A stretch of DNA of 64,000 bases from Clostridium tetanomorphum (GCF_017873215.1 NZ_JAGGKA010000005.1:62001-126000); one strand, 5' to 3'; counted from the first letter of the stretch, positions 35,424-45,055 are shown. Made by a program: numbers and translations. The notes: generated from the letters alone by a model not told the origin.

Positions 35424-36065
35424 CTAGCATATTCTGCCCAATGTAATGTTTAGATCTTCTTTGTTCTCTACCGCTGCTTTTATTGCAAAAGTTAATCCTT
35501 TCGCAACTTTATCAAGATCCATAAATGGTGTATTAGGTTTTGTTATAACTTGTTCTGCAATATAAGGAACATGAATAAATCCACCTTTTATATTTGGATG
35601 TTTTTTATTTATTAAATAAAGTAATCCATACATTATGTGATTACAAACAAAAGTTCCTGCTGTATTAGACAAAGATGCTGGAATGTTGTTATTCTTCAGT
35701 TCTGATACCATTGCCTTTACAGGCAGATTTGAAAAATAAGCACTTTCTCCATCTTCAAAAATTTTTGTATCAACAGGTTGGTTTCCTTCATTATCTGCAA
35801 TACGAGCATCATCAACATTTATAGCAACTCTTTCAACTGTTATATCAAATCTCCCACCTGCTTGCCCAACACAAATAACTATATCAGGTTTATGAATAGT
35901 AATTAATTTTTCAACTTCTTCAATTGATTTTCTAAATACTGTTGGTATTTGCACTTTTATAATTTCGGCACCTGATATTTTATCATCAACCTTTTTAACC
36001 GCTTCAAAGGATGGATTTACTTTTTCTCCTCCAAAGGGATCAAATCCTGTTATTAATACTCTCAT
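35424..36065 (-). CDS. pcp: Pyrrolidone-carboxylate (pyroglutamyl) peptidase
   Basis: Pcp removes N-terminal 5-oxoproline from peptides. The 213-residue C15 peptidase carries [17 protein letters not shown], the glutamate in [13 protein letters not shown], the nucleophile cysteine in [14 protein letters not shown] and the catalytic histidine in GGFIHVPYI. Complete and of normal length. It is downstream of the DUF979/DUF969 membrane pair. Confidence 0.96.
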   Translation of the reverse strand: MRVLITGFDPFGGEKVNPSFEAVKKVDDKISGAEIIKVQIPTVFRKSIEEVEKLITIHKPDIVICVGQAGGRFDITVERVAINVDDARIADNEGNQPVDTKIFEDGESAYFSNLPVKAMVSELKNNNIPASLSNTAGTFVCNHIMYGLLYLINKKHPNIKGGFIHVPYIAEQVITKPNTPFMDLDKVAKGLTFAIKAAVENKEDLNITLGRIC

Positions 36066-36114
36066 TTAATTCACCTCCAAAAATACAACTAAAAAAAATT
36101 AAATTCCTTTAGTT

Positions 36115-37071
36115 TTAAAAAGCCCAAAAATACATTAAGACAATATGAATAATAAGTAATACTATTGCCACTGGAGCTTGATACTTAATAAGTCCATTCT
36201 TTCTATCTTCTATTTCAAGTATAGCTGTTGGAACTATATTGAAATTTGCAGCCATAGGAGTTAACAGCGTTCCACAAAATCCTGCAGTAAGTGCAAGAGC
36301 TGAAGCTATAGCTGGATTTGCACCTTGAGCAAATACAAATGGTACTCCAATACCTGCAGTGATAACTGCAAATGCTGCAAATCCATTACCCATAATCATA
36401 GTAAATACTGCCATTCCTACACAATATGCAATAACTCCAAGAAGTATATTTCCCTGTGGAATAACTGTCTTTATTCCATTAGCGATTACATCTCCAACTC
36501 CAGCTACTGCAAAAACAGACCCAAGTGCTGCAAGAAGCTGTGGAAGAATACTTACAGGACCTACGATTTCAAGAAGTCTTCTACCATCTTCAGCCATTTC
36601 ACTACTTTTTCCTTTAGTAATTACAAGAGCAAGTATTAAGGCTACTACAACTGAAATTCCTAAAGCTACTAGTGAACCAATCTGCTTTGTCCAAAATTGT
36701 GCTACAATAAAAGCAACTATTGCAAGTGCTAATGCAGGTATAAATATGCTATTTCCTATTGAACTAGCCATTTTTTCTTTAAATTCCTTAGATGATTCAC
36801 TAAAAGTATTGTACTTTACAAGCTTAAGTGCTGAAAATATAGCCATTATTAAAACAAGGTATCCTATTACTGTATCATCTATAAATATATTTTTATTACC
36901 CCATATAAGTCCAATCCTACTAAATGTAAAGGTAAATCCTAAAATACCCCAAAACAGTGCAGTAGGAAGCTTTGAAGGGTGGTTCTTATCCTTTATAGTT
37001 ATATATACTGAAAAAAAGCAAACCATACCAATTAAAACATACATTATTTCTGTTAATGAATCTTTTAACAT
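36115..37071 (-). CDS. DUF979 family membrane protein
   Basis: This 318-residue protein has nine to ten hydrophobic helices. Its conserved block VFTMIMGNGFAAFAVITAGIG leads into TPMAANFNIVPTAILEI near the C-terminus. DUF979 is nearly always found with DUF969 and often with pcp; the two together probably form a transporter of 5-oxoproline or related compounds, an inference from genome context. It is 17 bp downstream of the DUF969 gene. Confidence 0.85.
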   Translation of the reverse strand: MLKDSLTEIMYVLIGMVCFFSVYITIKDKNHPSKLPTALFWGILGFTFTFSRIGLIWGNKNIFIDDTVIGYLVLIMAIFSALKLVKYNTFSESSKEFKEKMASSIGNSIFIPALALAIVAFIVAQFWTKQIGSLVALGISVVVALILALVITKGKSSEMAEDGRRLLEIVGPVSILPQLLAALGSVFAVAGVGDVIANGIKTVIPQGNILLGVIAYCVGMAVFTMIMGNGFAAFAVITAGIGVPFVFAQGANPAIASALALTAGFCGTLLTPMAANFNIVPTAILEIEDRKNGLIKYQAPVAIVLLIIHIVLMYFWAF

Positions 37072-37088
37072 AACTTCACCCTCCTAAC

Positions 37089-37781
37089 CTATTGTTTATC
37101 ATCTTGAGATTTTAATTGTGATTTATATTTTTTATCAAATTTCTTATCATAGTATAAGAATTGTATAGATCCTATAACCATTATAATTAATGCAATAGGC
37201 AATGAAGCTTTAGCAATATCAACTGCTTCAACTATATAGCCTTGTTCCTTCATAACACCAACGATTAAAAGAACTCCACCAGATGCAACAAAGAAATTCT
37301 GACCAAAGAAATTACCATAATTCTCAACAGCTCCTTCAAGTCCTTTTACTGTTTCAACATCTTCTTTGTCCATTTTTCCATATCTATTTTTTCCGGCACC
37401 CATGGCCATTGGTAATATAAGTGGTCTTATAAACTGAACATGTCCTCCTATTCTTATACCAAACATTGCTGCAACTGTTCTTATTACTAAATATAATGAT
37501 GTCAATCTTCCTACCGTTGCAGACTTAAGCTTACTAATCAAATAAGCAGCTCTTTCACGAAGACCATATCTCTCTAGAAGTCCTATAACAGGTAGAGAAA
37601 TAATAAATATTGACATATATCTATTTTCTACAAATGCTTTTCCAAGTGTTGTCATAACATCATTAAATGACATTCCAGATACAAGCCCCGTTGCAATTCC
37701 CGCCAAAACAACAACTGCAATAGTATCTAGCTTAATAATAAACCCTATTAAAATAATTAAAATACCAATTAACTTTATCAC
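37089..37781 (-). CDS. DUF969 family membrane protein
   Basis: The 230-residue protein has about six helices: IVLAGIATGLVSGMS at the N-terminus and FGIRIGGHVQFIRPLILPMA in the middle. It is the partner of DUF979 and the first gene of the operon. The lysine-rich C-terminus (DKKYKSQLKSQDDKQ) is cytoplasmic. Transport of oxoproline-type compounds is suspected from context only. Confidence 0.85.
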   Translation of the reverse strand: MIKLIGILIILIGFIIKLDTIAVVVLAGIATGLVSGMSFNDVMTTLGKAFVENRYMSIFIISLPVIGLLERYGLRERAAYLISKLKSATVGRLTSLYLVIRTVAAMFGIRIGGHVQFIRPLILPMAMGAGKNRYGKMDKEDVETVKGLEGAVENYGNFFGQNFFVASGGVLLIVGVMKEQGYIVEAVDIAKASLPIALIIMVIGSIQFLYYDKKFDKKYKSQLKSQDDKQ

Positions 37782-37961
37782 TTTACCACGCCTCCCTTTA
37801 TATTTTTTTATAATATGATACCAAAATACAAGAATTTTTTTTGTGTTCTACGCTACAAAAACAGATGTTTTTTTTCAATATTATAAATATTTTTTGTTTT
37901 GCATGTTAAATAAACTCTATTTTTAAAAAAATTAACAATATTATTTTTTCAATTCGTTTCT

Positions 37962-38092
37962 CCTTTAATTCTTCTATCTTAAATACTAAGTTTTCATATT
38001 GAAGATCTTGTTCTTCGGCACTTCTTTGTATACGCCAAGAAGGTTTATTATAAATCCACCTATTGTATCATAGTCATCACTTTCAATATTTA
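37962..38092 (-). pseudogene. CorC/HlyC-domain remnant (hemolysin-family protein), frameshifted
   Basis: On the minus strand one frame reads DDYDTIGGFIINLLG and, after a frameshift, a second reads SAEEQDLQYENLVFKIEEL then KEKRIEKI. Joined, these are the C-terminal transporter-associated domain of a CNNM/hemolysin-family CBS protein. The rest of the gene is missing. This is a decaying fragment. Confidence 0.7.
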
Positions 38093-38398
38093 CATGAAAA
38101 TGTTCATTGAAAGCATACCATATATATATATTTTTTTTACTATTATGCTTAAAACAACAAATACAGGAATTCCAACAAAAGCACCTAGAATACCAAATAG
38201 TATTACCCTTATAATTACTATTAAAATTACCGCTACCCCGCCAAAAACTATAAATGTAACTAAAATTGAAATGAATATTAGCATAGTTAAAATTATTATT
38301 ACGCTTTTATTTATTTTTGTATTATTGAATTTTCTTATTATCGGTCTTAGAACATAGTATAAGAATAATGATATAATCACGAATATAAGGTTGTGCAT
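38090..38398 (-). pseudogene. AI-2E-family transporter, internally deleted remnant
   Basis: The frame encodes 102 residues. The first part, LYYVLRPIIRKFNNTKINKS and the following hydrophobic helix, looks like the N-terminus of an AI-2E/PerM permease. The end, RVILFGILGAFVGIPVFVV, is the family's C-terminal helix. About 200 residues in between are absent, so this is a joined N- and C-terminal relic. A genuine small membrane protein is possible but less likely. Confidence 0.55.
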
Positions 38399-38545
38399 TT
38401 ATTAGTATTCAGACGAATTGTCGTTGCATATTTTCATTTATTCCTCCTTATTTTTCTCTTTTTTGAATGACTTTTCTTGTATTTGAACAAGTTTTTGGTG
38501 GAAACCAACTATGAGGATTGGGAATCAACTTTATTATTTTGGAAT

Positions 38546-38740
38546 TGTATAATACAAATAAACTCCACCTAAAACCTCCACTACTCTCAAACCCTTTTCC
38601 CATCAGTATTTCAGCCCTTTTTTTATCCATTTTTCAATTTCAAAATTACAATAAAGTTCACCGAAAAACAGGCTCTTTCTTGAGCCTTTTTCGTTGAATG
38701 TTGGCTCTAAATATTACAATAAAGTTGACCGAAAAGATAG
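38546..38740 (+). repeat. Left-end-type array of three TnsB-binding-like sites
   Basis: A TGT terminus at 38546 is followed by ACAAATAAACTCCACC (38554-38569), ACAATAAAGTTCACCG (38648-38663) and ACAATAAAGTTGACCG (38716-38731), all pointing right. The Tn7 site core is GACAATAAAGTC, and three spaced sites over about 150-190 bp is the Tn7 left-end pattern. A short hairpin, AGGCTC/GAGCCT with T run, lies between the second and third. The 5 bp before TGT are GGAAT. Confidence 0.65.
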
Positions 38741-38970
38741 CGTTAAGGATCAAGAATTAAGGGTTAAGATTGGGGCTTTTTCTGTTCTGCATTTCAATAA
38801 AATCAATCAATAAAGGAAATCAATACATGGCTCAACTCCTTTGTTTCCAATGGTTTTATCAATACTCTTTTCAATATTTTCTTCTCAATATTTTTTCATT
38901 TTCTTTGCTGCACAATAAAAAAATCATGGATGATTCAGCGTGAAAAACTGATATCTATCCATGATTTTTA

Positions 38971-39034
38971 GGTCTACTTTTTTTGTTCTAGGTGGACTTT
39001 ATTGTCATTAGGTTAACTTTTTTTGGAGTGTACA
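38971..39034 (-). repeat. Right-end-type tandem array of TnsB-binding-like sites
   Basis: Read on the minus strand from ACA at 39034, the terminus TGTACACTCC is followed by AAAAAAAGTTAACC, ACAATAAAGTCCACC and ACAAAAAAAGTAGACC, at a regular 19-bp spacing. Closely packed sites of this kind are the Tn7 right-end pattern. The array faces the left-end array only 240 bp away. A hairpin, AAATCATGGAT/ATCCATGATTT (38921-38967), separates it from the interior. Confidence 0.6.
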
Positions 39035-39142
39035 TAGATAGTTCTAAGCAATAAGTAATAAGAAAAAAGAGTTATTTATATTTAATGCTTTTAATTATTT
39101 ATTGATGATAGCATAATAATTCTTGCTATATATATTTTTGCT

Positions 39143-39808
39143 TCATATAGTTAAAATCAACTTATCTAGTTCATTAATATAATTACAAAATTCTGCATAA
39201 ATACCATTGATTTCAGATATATGGAATCTAATTTCTTTTTCTTCTTTCTCACCCTTTTCTTTGCCTTTTCCACCGTTTCTATTGCTTCGTTTAAGATTAT
39301 GATACATAACCTTATCATTTTCGATTTCTAAATCTCCCATCCCATAGTGGGTTTCTTCAGTTCTTATATCATGCACTAATTGATACCAATATCTCGATTT
39401 TAAAATATAACTTCTTAAAATCTTATTTTTGTACATTGGGCGTTTTTTTTCATCAGGATTTTCTTCATATTTATCGACATCCTTTAAAATATCATTAAAA
39501 CCATCTGGAAGTTCAACCCCTCTATATATATCCTTGTACACCTGTCTTAGTACCTGTGAAAGATAATCCATGCAAGAATAAATATTTTCACAACAATCTT
39601 GCAAACTACATATTAGCCTATTTTCATCATCTGGCTCTATGGTTGGTAAAGATTCAATTATTTTTTTATACATTTCATTAATAATTGTTATATGTCCTGT
39701 AATATTATTAACTTTTCTAATAATACTTCTATAACTTCTATATGCATAAGGATTAAGAATATCTTTTTCAAGTAGTGAACCGTTTATTACTCCTATTTGA
39801 CTACTCAT
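39143..39808 (-). CDS. Unknown protein with HEPN-like RX4H motif
   Basis: This 221-residue, mostly helical protein matches no family I know. Near residue 160 it has HDIRTEETHYG, an R-x4-H arrangement as in HEPN RNases, after a helical region. A low-complexity lysine/glutamate/glycine linker (GGKGKEKGEKEEKE) follows. The start at 39808 is set by GAGGAA upstream; it overlaps the preceding gene by 8 bp (ATGAGTAG), so the two are coupled. Toxin or RNase function is inference from one motif. Confidence 0.55.
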   Translation of the reverse strand: MSSQIGVINGSLLEKDILNPYAYRSYRSIIRKVNNITGHITIINEMYKKIIESLPTIEPDDENRLICSLQDCCENIYSCMDYLSQVLRQVYKDIYRGVELPDGFNDILKDVDKYEENPDEKKRPMYKNKILRSYILKSRYWYQLVHDIRTEETHYGMGDLEIENDKVMYHNLKRSNRNGGKGKEKGEKEEKEIRFHISEINGIYAEFCNYINELDKLILTI

Positions 39809-41432
39809 ATTTAAAAAGTTCCTCAACGATACTATTTAAGGTATTATTAAGAGTGGATAGCATAATTTTACTATCCGATATAAAGTTAGGCTTATAGTTT
39901 TTATCTCTTTTCCAAACTTTGTTATATTCTTGAATAGCTCCCTTATGCCCTGCTAATTTATTCCTTGAATTATAAATGATTTTTAATATTTCATCTAATT
40001 TTTCTGCTTGACTAACATTTAATTCAGTAAGAAATACTTTTAGTTGCATTCTACTTTTAAGAAGGTTATTATCTTCATCAAGTAATTTATCTCGAGGAAT
40101 AATTTGCTGAATTAATCTTGTATTTATACTCTCTACTGTAATCTTGCATAAATGCATTAAATAAGTTTGATACATTGTAGTTGAGTTATTTGTAGGTATT
40201 GAAAATGCACTTTTAATTTGCAAATCTGCTTCGCTTAATTCATTAAAGATTTTATCGTTATATTTATTAATGAATACCTCATTTAATTCATTTATTAGTT
40301 CAAATAACTTTTTTTCAGGAGTTATACTATCTGTAAATTCCGCCATCATCTGTCTCTGAAAGAATTTCTTTTCTACTCCACCTTGAGGTTTCACATTATA
40401 AAGTCTCCAGTGCTTCTGTTCATTGTATGGTATTCTCCCTAAATCACCTAGCCAAGCGACTACTTTATTATCCTTATTAATAGTAAACGGAATCGACCAT
40501 TCATCCAAAAAAACTAAAATTCCATCACCAATTTTATAGTTAGACGGGTCATTAGTATACTTATCTAAAACTTTCCTTTCAAAGTAAATAGGAGTAAGAA
40601 AATGAGGTGCATGTGGATTTGCTCCAAAATAATTTGCTAATTTATCTTCCTCACATGTATATTCTAATTCATCTCCAGTTTCATCATCAATTTCAATAAT
40701 ATAATCTTGATACTTTTTGATTTGAGTGAAATCTAAATAATCTCTATGCTTAGGTTTGTTATATCCTTTTATAATTACTTTACCTAAAATTGAACTCATT
40801 CCATTGTATTGATGATAATCATACTTGTTTCTTACAATAATAAAGTTAGCATTATCCTGTACAATAGATTTTGTTTCATGTTTTAATTGTGAATCTGTTT
40901 CAAAAAACCTCCTATGATCAAAACAAACAATGCAACATTGATTATAGGCACTTAAAAAATCCTTCAAATATGTTTGTAAAACTAATATTTTATTGTTTTG
41001 AACTTTGATTTTTATATCATCTGTAATCGGATCTACATAATTTTCTCCATCTCTAACCAGATTATAATACCAAATCAATTTAGGATTAATTTCAACTACT
41101 TTCCTATACTTATTATTAAATGTTCTGTATGCTACTAAATATTCAATTTTTTCTTTTTTGTCACCTTGAACAAAATAAATATTCTCTTCATTATTGCTAT
41201 ATACTTTTTCAAAATATGATTTACCAAAAGTGTTAGGGCTAAAACCCCATTCGTAATCCCCTAAATACTTTTTGATATACTCTTCATCATTATCAATTAA
41301 AGCACTAAAACCAAAAATATCACTTTCTAGTTCATTCTTAGCACCCTCTTCTTCATAGATAGGTATCCAGTCATCATTTTGTATATTTAAATATTTTGAC
41401 TCATAATCTTCAAACATCTCTAAATCTGCCAT
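39801..41432 (-). CDS. Large unknown protein with C-terminal HEPN-like domain
   Basis: The 543-residue soluble protein is unrecognised over most of its length (N-terminal acidic stretch, beta-rich middle around KVVEINPKLIWYYNLVRDG and DHRRFFETDS). Its last roughly 120 residues are helical and contain IYNSRNKLAGHKG, an RN-x4-H motif typical of HEPN ribonuclease domains in ApeA-like and Abi proteins. It is translationally coupled to the next gene, which also carries an R-x4-H motif. A two-protein phage-defence module is my inference. Confidence 0.55.
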   Translation of the reverse strand: MADLEMFEDYESKYLNIQNDDWIPIYEEEGAKNELESDIFGFSALIDNDEEYIKKYLGDYEWGFSPNTFGKSYFEKVYSNNEENIYFVQGDKKEKIEYLVAYRTFNNKYRKVVEINPKLIWYYNLVRDGENYVDPITDDIKIKVQNNKILVLQTYLKDFLSAYNQCCIVCFDHRRFFETDSQLKHETKSIVQDNANFIIVRNKYDYHQYNGMSSILGKVIIKGYNKPKHRDYLDFTQIKKYQDYIIEIDDETGDELEYTCEEDKLANYFGANPHAPHFLTPIYFERKVLDKYTNDPSNYKIGDGILVFLDEWSIPFTINKDNKVVAWLGDLGRIPYNEQKHWRLYNVKPQGGVEKKFFQRQMMAEFTDSITPEKKLFELINELNEVFINKYNDKIFNELSEADLQIKSAFSIPTNNSTTMYQTYLMHLCKITVESINTRLIQQIIPRDKLLDEDNNLLKSRMQLKVFLTELNVSQAEKLDEILKIIYNSRNKLAGHKGAIQEYNKVWKRDKNYKPNFISDSKIMLSTLNNTLNSIVEELFKYE

Positions 41433-41513
41433 AAATAAATCCCTTCTTATTTTTAAATTTGTAAATTAAATCTATTACTCTTTAGTCAATATAAAAGATC
41501 TAAATCCATAATA

Positions 41514-43361
41514 CTATACTAAAGGAATAAATCCATACCTTCCCACTGAAGGGTTCTTACTGAAATGATGATGTGTTATTTTTTTTGCTACATCATCTGA
41601 AGGTACTACATTATCCAAAATGATTATCTGTAATCCCTGATTGAAACTACTTAAATAATCATAGAATGAATACTTAACTTTTTCAATAATGGCGTCATCC
41701 TCTTGGCTATCTGAATCCTTTTCTTTATATGTAGTTAAAGGTGAGTCTAACACTACTAATCTAGGATGAGGTAGTCCTGTTGTTATACAATACTCCATTA
41801 CGGCTAGAACAAATGCTGAATTAAGTATTGCACAATATCCTTTACCAAAACTTGATTTAGGCTTGTCATTTAAAACTATATCCATGCTATCCTTATCAAA
41901 CTCTATATTTATACTTTCTTCAAATTTCCACTCACATAAAATATTTTCAATTAAATCTACAAACTTCTCATATATACTATCGCTTATATTGCCAACAACT
42001 GGATTATTTGTTATTGTCTCATTTAGACTTTCTATTAACTGCTGCTTCGTTTTCTCTAACTCATTAAGTCTCTCAATACTATATTCTTTTTTCTGTTGTT
42101 GGTCTCTTGATTCTAATAACTGATCTAAGTTTGATATATTTATTGAAATAATTGGGTTAAGTTCATTTTGCATGGTATTATCAACTAGAGTAATCTTTTG
42201 TTCTATGTCATTTATCTCTTTTTCAAGGCTAGGGATTTTTACTGTTATATCATCAATAGTTGATAATAAATCTTGTAATTGAATTACTACTTTCCCCTTT
42301 TCTACCTCTAATGCAGTTTTGAGTTCATCATTATTGATTTCTGGATCTATTATTTCATTATCCCATTTTGAATTACATATTGGGCATCTTATATCAATTA
42401 ACTGATTCAAGTAGTATTCTGCTTCGTCAATAAAATCTAACCTCTGTAAATCAGACTCATAGTTTTTCCTTAACAATTCAAATCTTTTTTTCAATTGTAC
42501 TGATAAAATCCTGTCGTTTTTGTTCTTCTGTAAACTCTCCCATAAATCTTTTCTTTGAATTTCTAGTTGCTCAAGTTGACTACTTTTTTCTTTAATTTCT
42601 TCCTGTAGGTTAATAATACTATCCTGTATATCTCCATTACTTATCTTTGTATCTTCTAACTCTTGAATTTGACTTCTTATATTTATGATAAGTCCATCAA
42701 TCAAATCTATCTTTGCTTCAACTTTGACTTTATTGCTATCATTATCTTTATTGTCCTCACATACTGAATCATCTAATCCAGTCATCACAGTCTTGAACAC
42801 GGATTCATCCCTTGTCTTTTTAACTCTTTTCCCATCTGTATAAATTGGAGATAATGAAGAAATAATATGTTTTTCACTTAACATAGTCAAATGAACAAAG
42901 TCCCTAAATGTAAAACTTTCAGTATACCCTTTGGTTTTATTTTTAATTACATTTCTATAATCAGCACCACACATCTCTAATAAAATTGAAGAAATATTCT
43001 CCGCATCATCTTTGTCATGCTTCTGTTTAATAGATTCAGGTTCGATTTCATTCACTCTATCAATGCCACAATCATACAAGTACATCTTTTTATCAATTAA
43101 ACTTCGTTTTAATGTTACTTCTTTACCTTGATAACTTTGTATTTCTAATAAAACATCTGAATATCCTTTTGCCTCATCTATTGCTTTAGGCTTGTCTCTT
43201 GACCCAAAGATATAGTTAATACACTCAAATATATATGTTTTCCCTGTATTTGATGCACCAGAAATAACATTTAACCCCTGATTAAGTATTATCTTAGCAT
43301 CATCCTTATTTTTTCCCTTTAATACTAATGCAGTTATATAAAAGCCATAGTTATAACTCAA
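41514..43361 (-). CDS. ABC-3C system ATPase (Rad50/SMC-like)
   Basis: The 615-residue protein is an SMC/Rad50-type ATPase: Walker A VISGASNTGKT (about 32-42), two long coiled coils, a zinc-hook CxxC in RCPICNSKWD near residue 330, and a C-terminal LVVLDSPLTTY Walker B. I use TTG at 43361, with AGGGGGG 6 bp upstream; the longer frame starts inside the preceding gene with unrelated sequence. It overlaps the middle-component gene by 11 bp. In ABC-three-component systems this ATPase is thought to sense invading DNA and license the effector. Confidence 0.82.
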   Translation of the reverse strand: MSYNYGFYITALVLKGKNKDDAKIILNQGLNVISGASNTGKTYIFECINYIFGSRDKPKAIDEAKGYSDVLLEIQSYQGKEVTLKRSLIDKKMYLYDCGIDRVNEIEPESIKQKHDKDDAENISSILLEMCGADYRNVIKNKTKGYTESFTFRDFVHLTMLSEKHIISSLSPIYTDGKRVKKTRDESVFKTVMTGLDDSVCEDNKDNDSNKVKVEAKIDLIDGLIINIRSQIQELEDTKISNGDIQDSIINLQEEIKEKSSQLEQLEIQRKDLWESLQKNKNDRILSVQLKKRFELLRKNYESDLQRLDFIDEAEYYLNQLIDIRCPICNSKWDNEIIDPEINNDELKTALEVEKGKVVIQLQDLLSTIDDITVKIPSLEKEINDIEQKITLVDNTMQNELNPIISINISNLDQLLESRDQQQKKEYSIERLNELEKTKQQLIESLNETITNNPVVGNISDSIYEKFVDLIENILCEWKFEESINIEFDKDSMDIVLNDKPKSSFGKGYCAILNSAFVLAVMEYCITTGLPHPRLVVLDSPLTTYKEKDSDSQEDDAIIEKVKYSFYDYLSSFNQGLQIIILDNVVPSDDVAKKITHHHFSKNPSVGRYGFIPLV

Positions 43362-43842
43362 AGATATCCCCCCTAAACAGGGCTTCTTTTTCAAACTGAT
43401 CTTCCCATTGCCCCACATTATTATTTATATATCTTTTAAGTTCTTCATCAGAGTAACTATTAAATTCTTCAATAACCAATCTTGAATATTCACTTAACCT
43501 TGTAAAATATTCACTCTCAAAATAGGATAAACAATTAGTCCCCAGTGAAGTTATATTATATTGAATACCTTTATTTGAAAGTTTAACTTCAACTAAACCC
43601 TTTTGTACTATTAGTTTCAAAGCATCCTGAACAAGTTTTCTTCTTACAAATAATTCCGTTGCATGGTATGGATTATCTGGATGTAAACTCTCATATGCAG
43701 CATTTACATCATTATAGTGAATCATAAGATAGTCATAGAATATAATTCTTTGCAAATCTAATTCTTTCGTACTTTGTCCTAATAATATTAAAATTCTAAT
43801 TCCTATCTCGTAGGCAGTATTATAGATTTTAATATTCTTCAT
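43351..43842 (-). CDS. ABC-3C system middle component
   Basis: This 163-residue helical protein has YEIGIRILILLGQSTKELDL at the N-terminus, a winged-helix-like middle (VQDALKLIVQKGLVEVKL) and an acidic C-terminus. That matches what I recall of the middle-component-2 type of ABC-three-component systems. It lies between effector and ATPase genes and overlaps both (14 bp and 11 bp), so the three are translationally coupled. It is expected to link the nuclease effector to the ATPase. Confidence 0.75.
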   Translation of the reverse strand: MKNIKIYNTAYEIGIRILILLGQSTKELDLQRIIFYDYLMIHYNDVNAAYESLHPDNPYHATELFVRRKLVQDALKLIVQKGLVEVKLSNKGIQYNITSLGTNCLSYFESEYFTRLSEYSRLVIEEFNSYSDEELKRYINNNVGQWEDQFEKEALFRGDIFEL

Positions 43843-44911
43843 TTAAATTCACCCATTTCAATTTTTCTTCATTAACTAATTCATGACACATACCACACTT
43901 ATCACTGGGAAGAACCTGTCCCAGTTCAACTATATCTAAAGGTATTTTTCTTGCTTCACTCAAGGTATCATTTAATCTCACAAATCCATTATCATATCTT
44001 TGTAATGAAGTATCTATTACTCCACGATATACTTCATCCTTTGCATCTTCATATGGCTCATCAACGAATTCATCTCTGGAAAATCGTTTTAGTGATTGTG
44101 CTGAATAATAGTCCTCTCTTTGTCTTGCGAAATGATTATAAAGCATTGATGCACTTTTTAAATTCTCTAAATTATCTATTTTACCATTAGTATATTCAGA
44201 GTATGCCTTCAATAACTCTTTAATGTATAATAATTTCCTTTCATCTTCCTCAATCGTTTCTGGTGGCTTTTTTGCTTTTGGTCGCTTCTTTAATCCTCCC
44301 CCAAATCTATACTTATACCATTTAGTTTCACTATATTGGTCAATTAGTACAATTGGATCTATATATCTAACAATAGAAAAATCGAAGTTTTTGATGTATG
44401 TAATGAATGGTTCGTCTAAAGAAATCTCTTTCGTATCAGTAATATTGGTTTTGCAATATTTATCCCAATTCTCTACTAAATCAATATTTATACTCTTAGG
44501 GTTATCTATATATCCCTTCAATTTCTGTCCTACGCCCTGACTTGCAACAATATAATAATTCTGTGGTATCACATAATCTTTAATATAGGTATAATAGCAT
44601 AGTTTCCCAAATTCAATCCAATATTGACTTGGGGCTAATGGGCTATCATAGTGTTTGCACTGATAAATATCTATTTTCATTCCCTGTTCATCCAAAAACC
44701 CAACAACATCTCTACCTTTATCTCCTGCTCCACCATGTCTATATACTGATACATATTTATGCTGCAAATAATCATATGCCCATTCAGTAACCATTTCTTC
44801 AAATTCTTCATCTGAAAATGTTTTTAATCTCTTAATAGGTGGAATAGACACCCCAAAGACTATATCCGAATTCTCTGGTTTTTTGGGCTTATCTAATGAA
44901 ACTAATTTCAT
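43829..44911 (-). CDS. ABC-3C effector, Mrr-like PD-(D/E)XK nuclease
   Basis: The 360-residue protein has an N-terminal restriction-type nuclease core: GGAGDKGRDVVGF (Asp68) then YQCKHYDS (Gln84, Lys86), the D...QxK form. The rest, rich in charged helices and ending with a CGMCHELVNEE segment (CxxC and H) near the C-terminus, would be the effector-associated domain. The start at 44911 follows GGGGGATAA. It is the first gene of the three-gene ABC-3C operon. The cleaved target, host or phage DNA, is unknown. Confidence 0.8.
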   Translation of the reverse strand: MKLVSLDKPKKPENSDIVFGVSIPPIKRLKTFSDEEFEEMVTEWAYDYLQHKYVSVYRHGGAGDKGRDVVGFLDEQGMKIDIYQCKHYDSPLAPSQYWIEFGKLCYYTYIKDYVIPQNYYIVASQGVGQKLKGYIDNPKSINIDLVENWDKYCKTNITDTKEISLDEPFITYIKNFDFSIVRYIDPIVLIDQYSETKWYKYRFGGGLKKRPKAKKPPETIEEDERKLLYIKELLKAYSEYTNGKIDNLENLKSASMLYNHFARQREDYYSAQSLKRFSRDEFVDEPYEDAKDEVYRGVIDTSLQRYDNGFVRLNDTLSEARKIPLDIVELGQVLPSDKCGMCHELVNEEKLKWVNLNEEY

Positions 44912-45055
44912 AATTTTTATCCCCCAATTTACAAATCTCACATTTGCTATCTAAGGTAGAAATTCGACTTTATTTCTTATATTCCTTTATGATTACTAAT
45001 GTACAAGCAACATACTTCTTAGTAAAGATTTAATAAAACCCTTGCTAAATAGAAA

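Noticed and set aside
38523-38538. A leftward TnsB-like site (AATCAACTTTATTATT) just outside the left end, suggesting an abutting second element
   Set aside because: Only one weak match, with no supporting tandem sites; kept as background unless a second copy is found.
38448-38630. A 60-codon minus-strand frame across the left-end repeat
   Set aside because: It spans the TGT terminus and first TnsB-like site, has no homology and no clear ribosome site. It is very likely non-coding transposon-end DNA.
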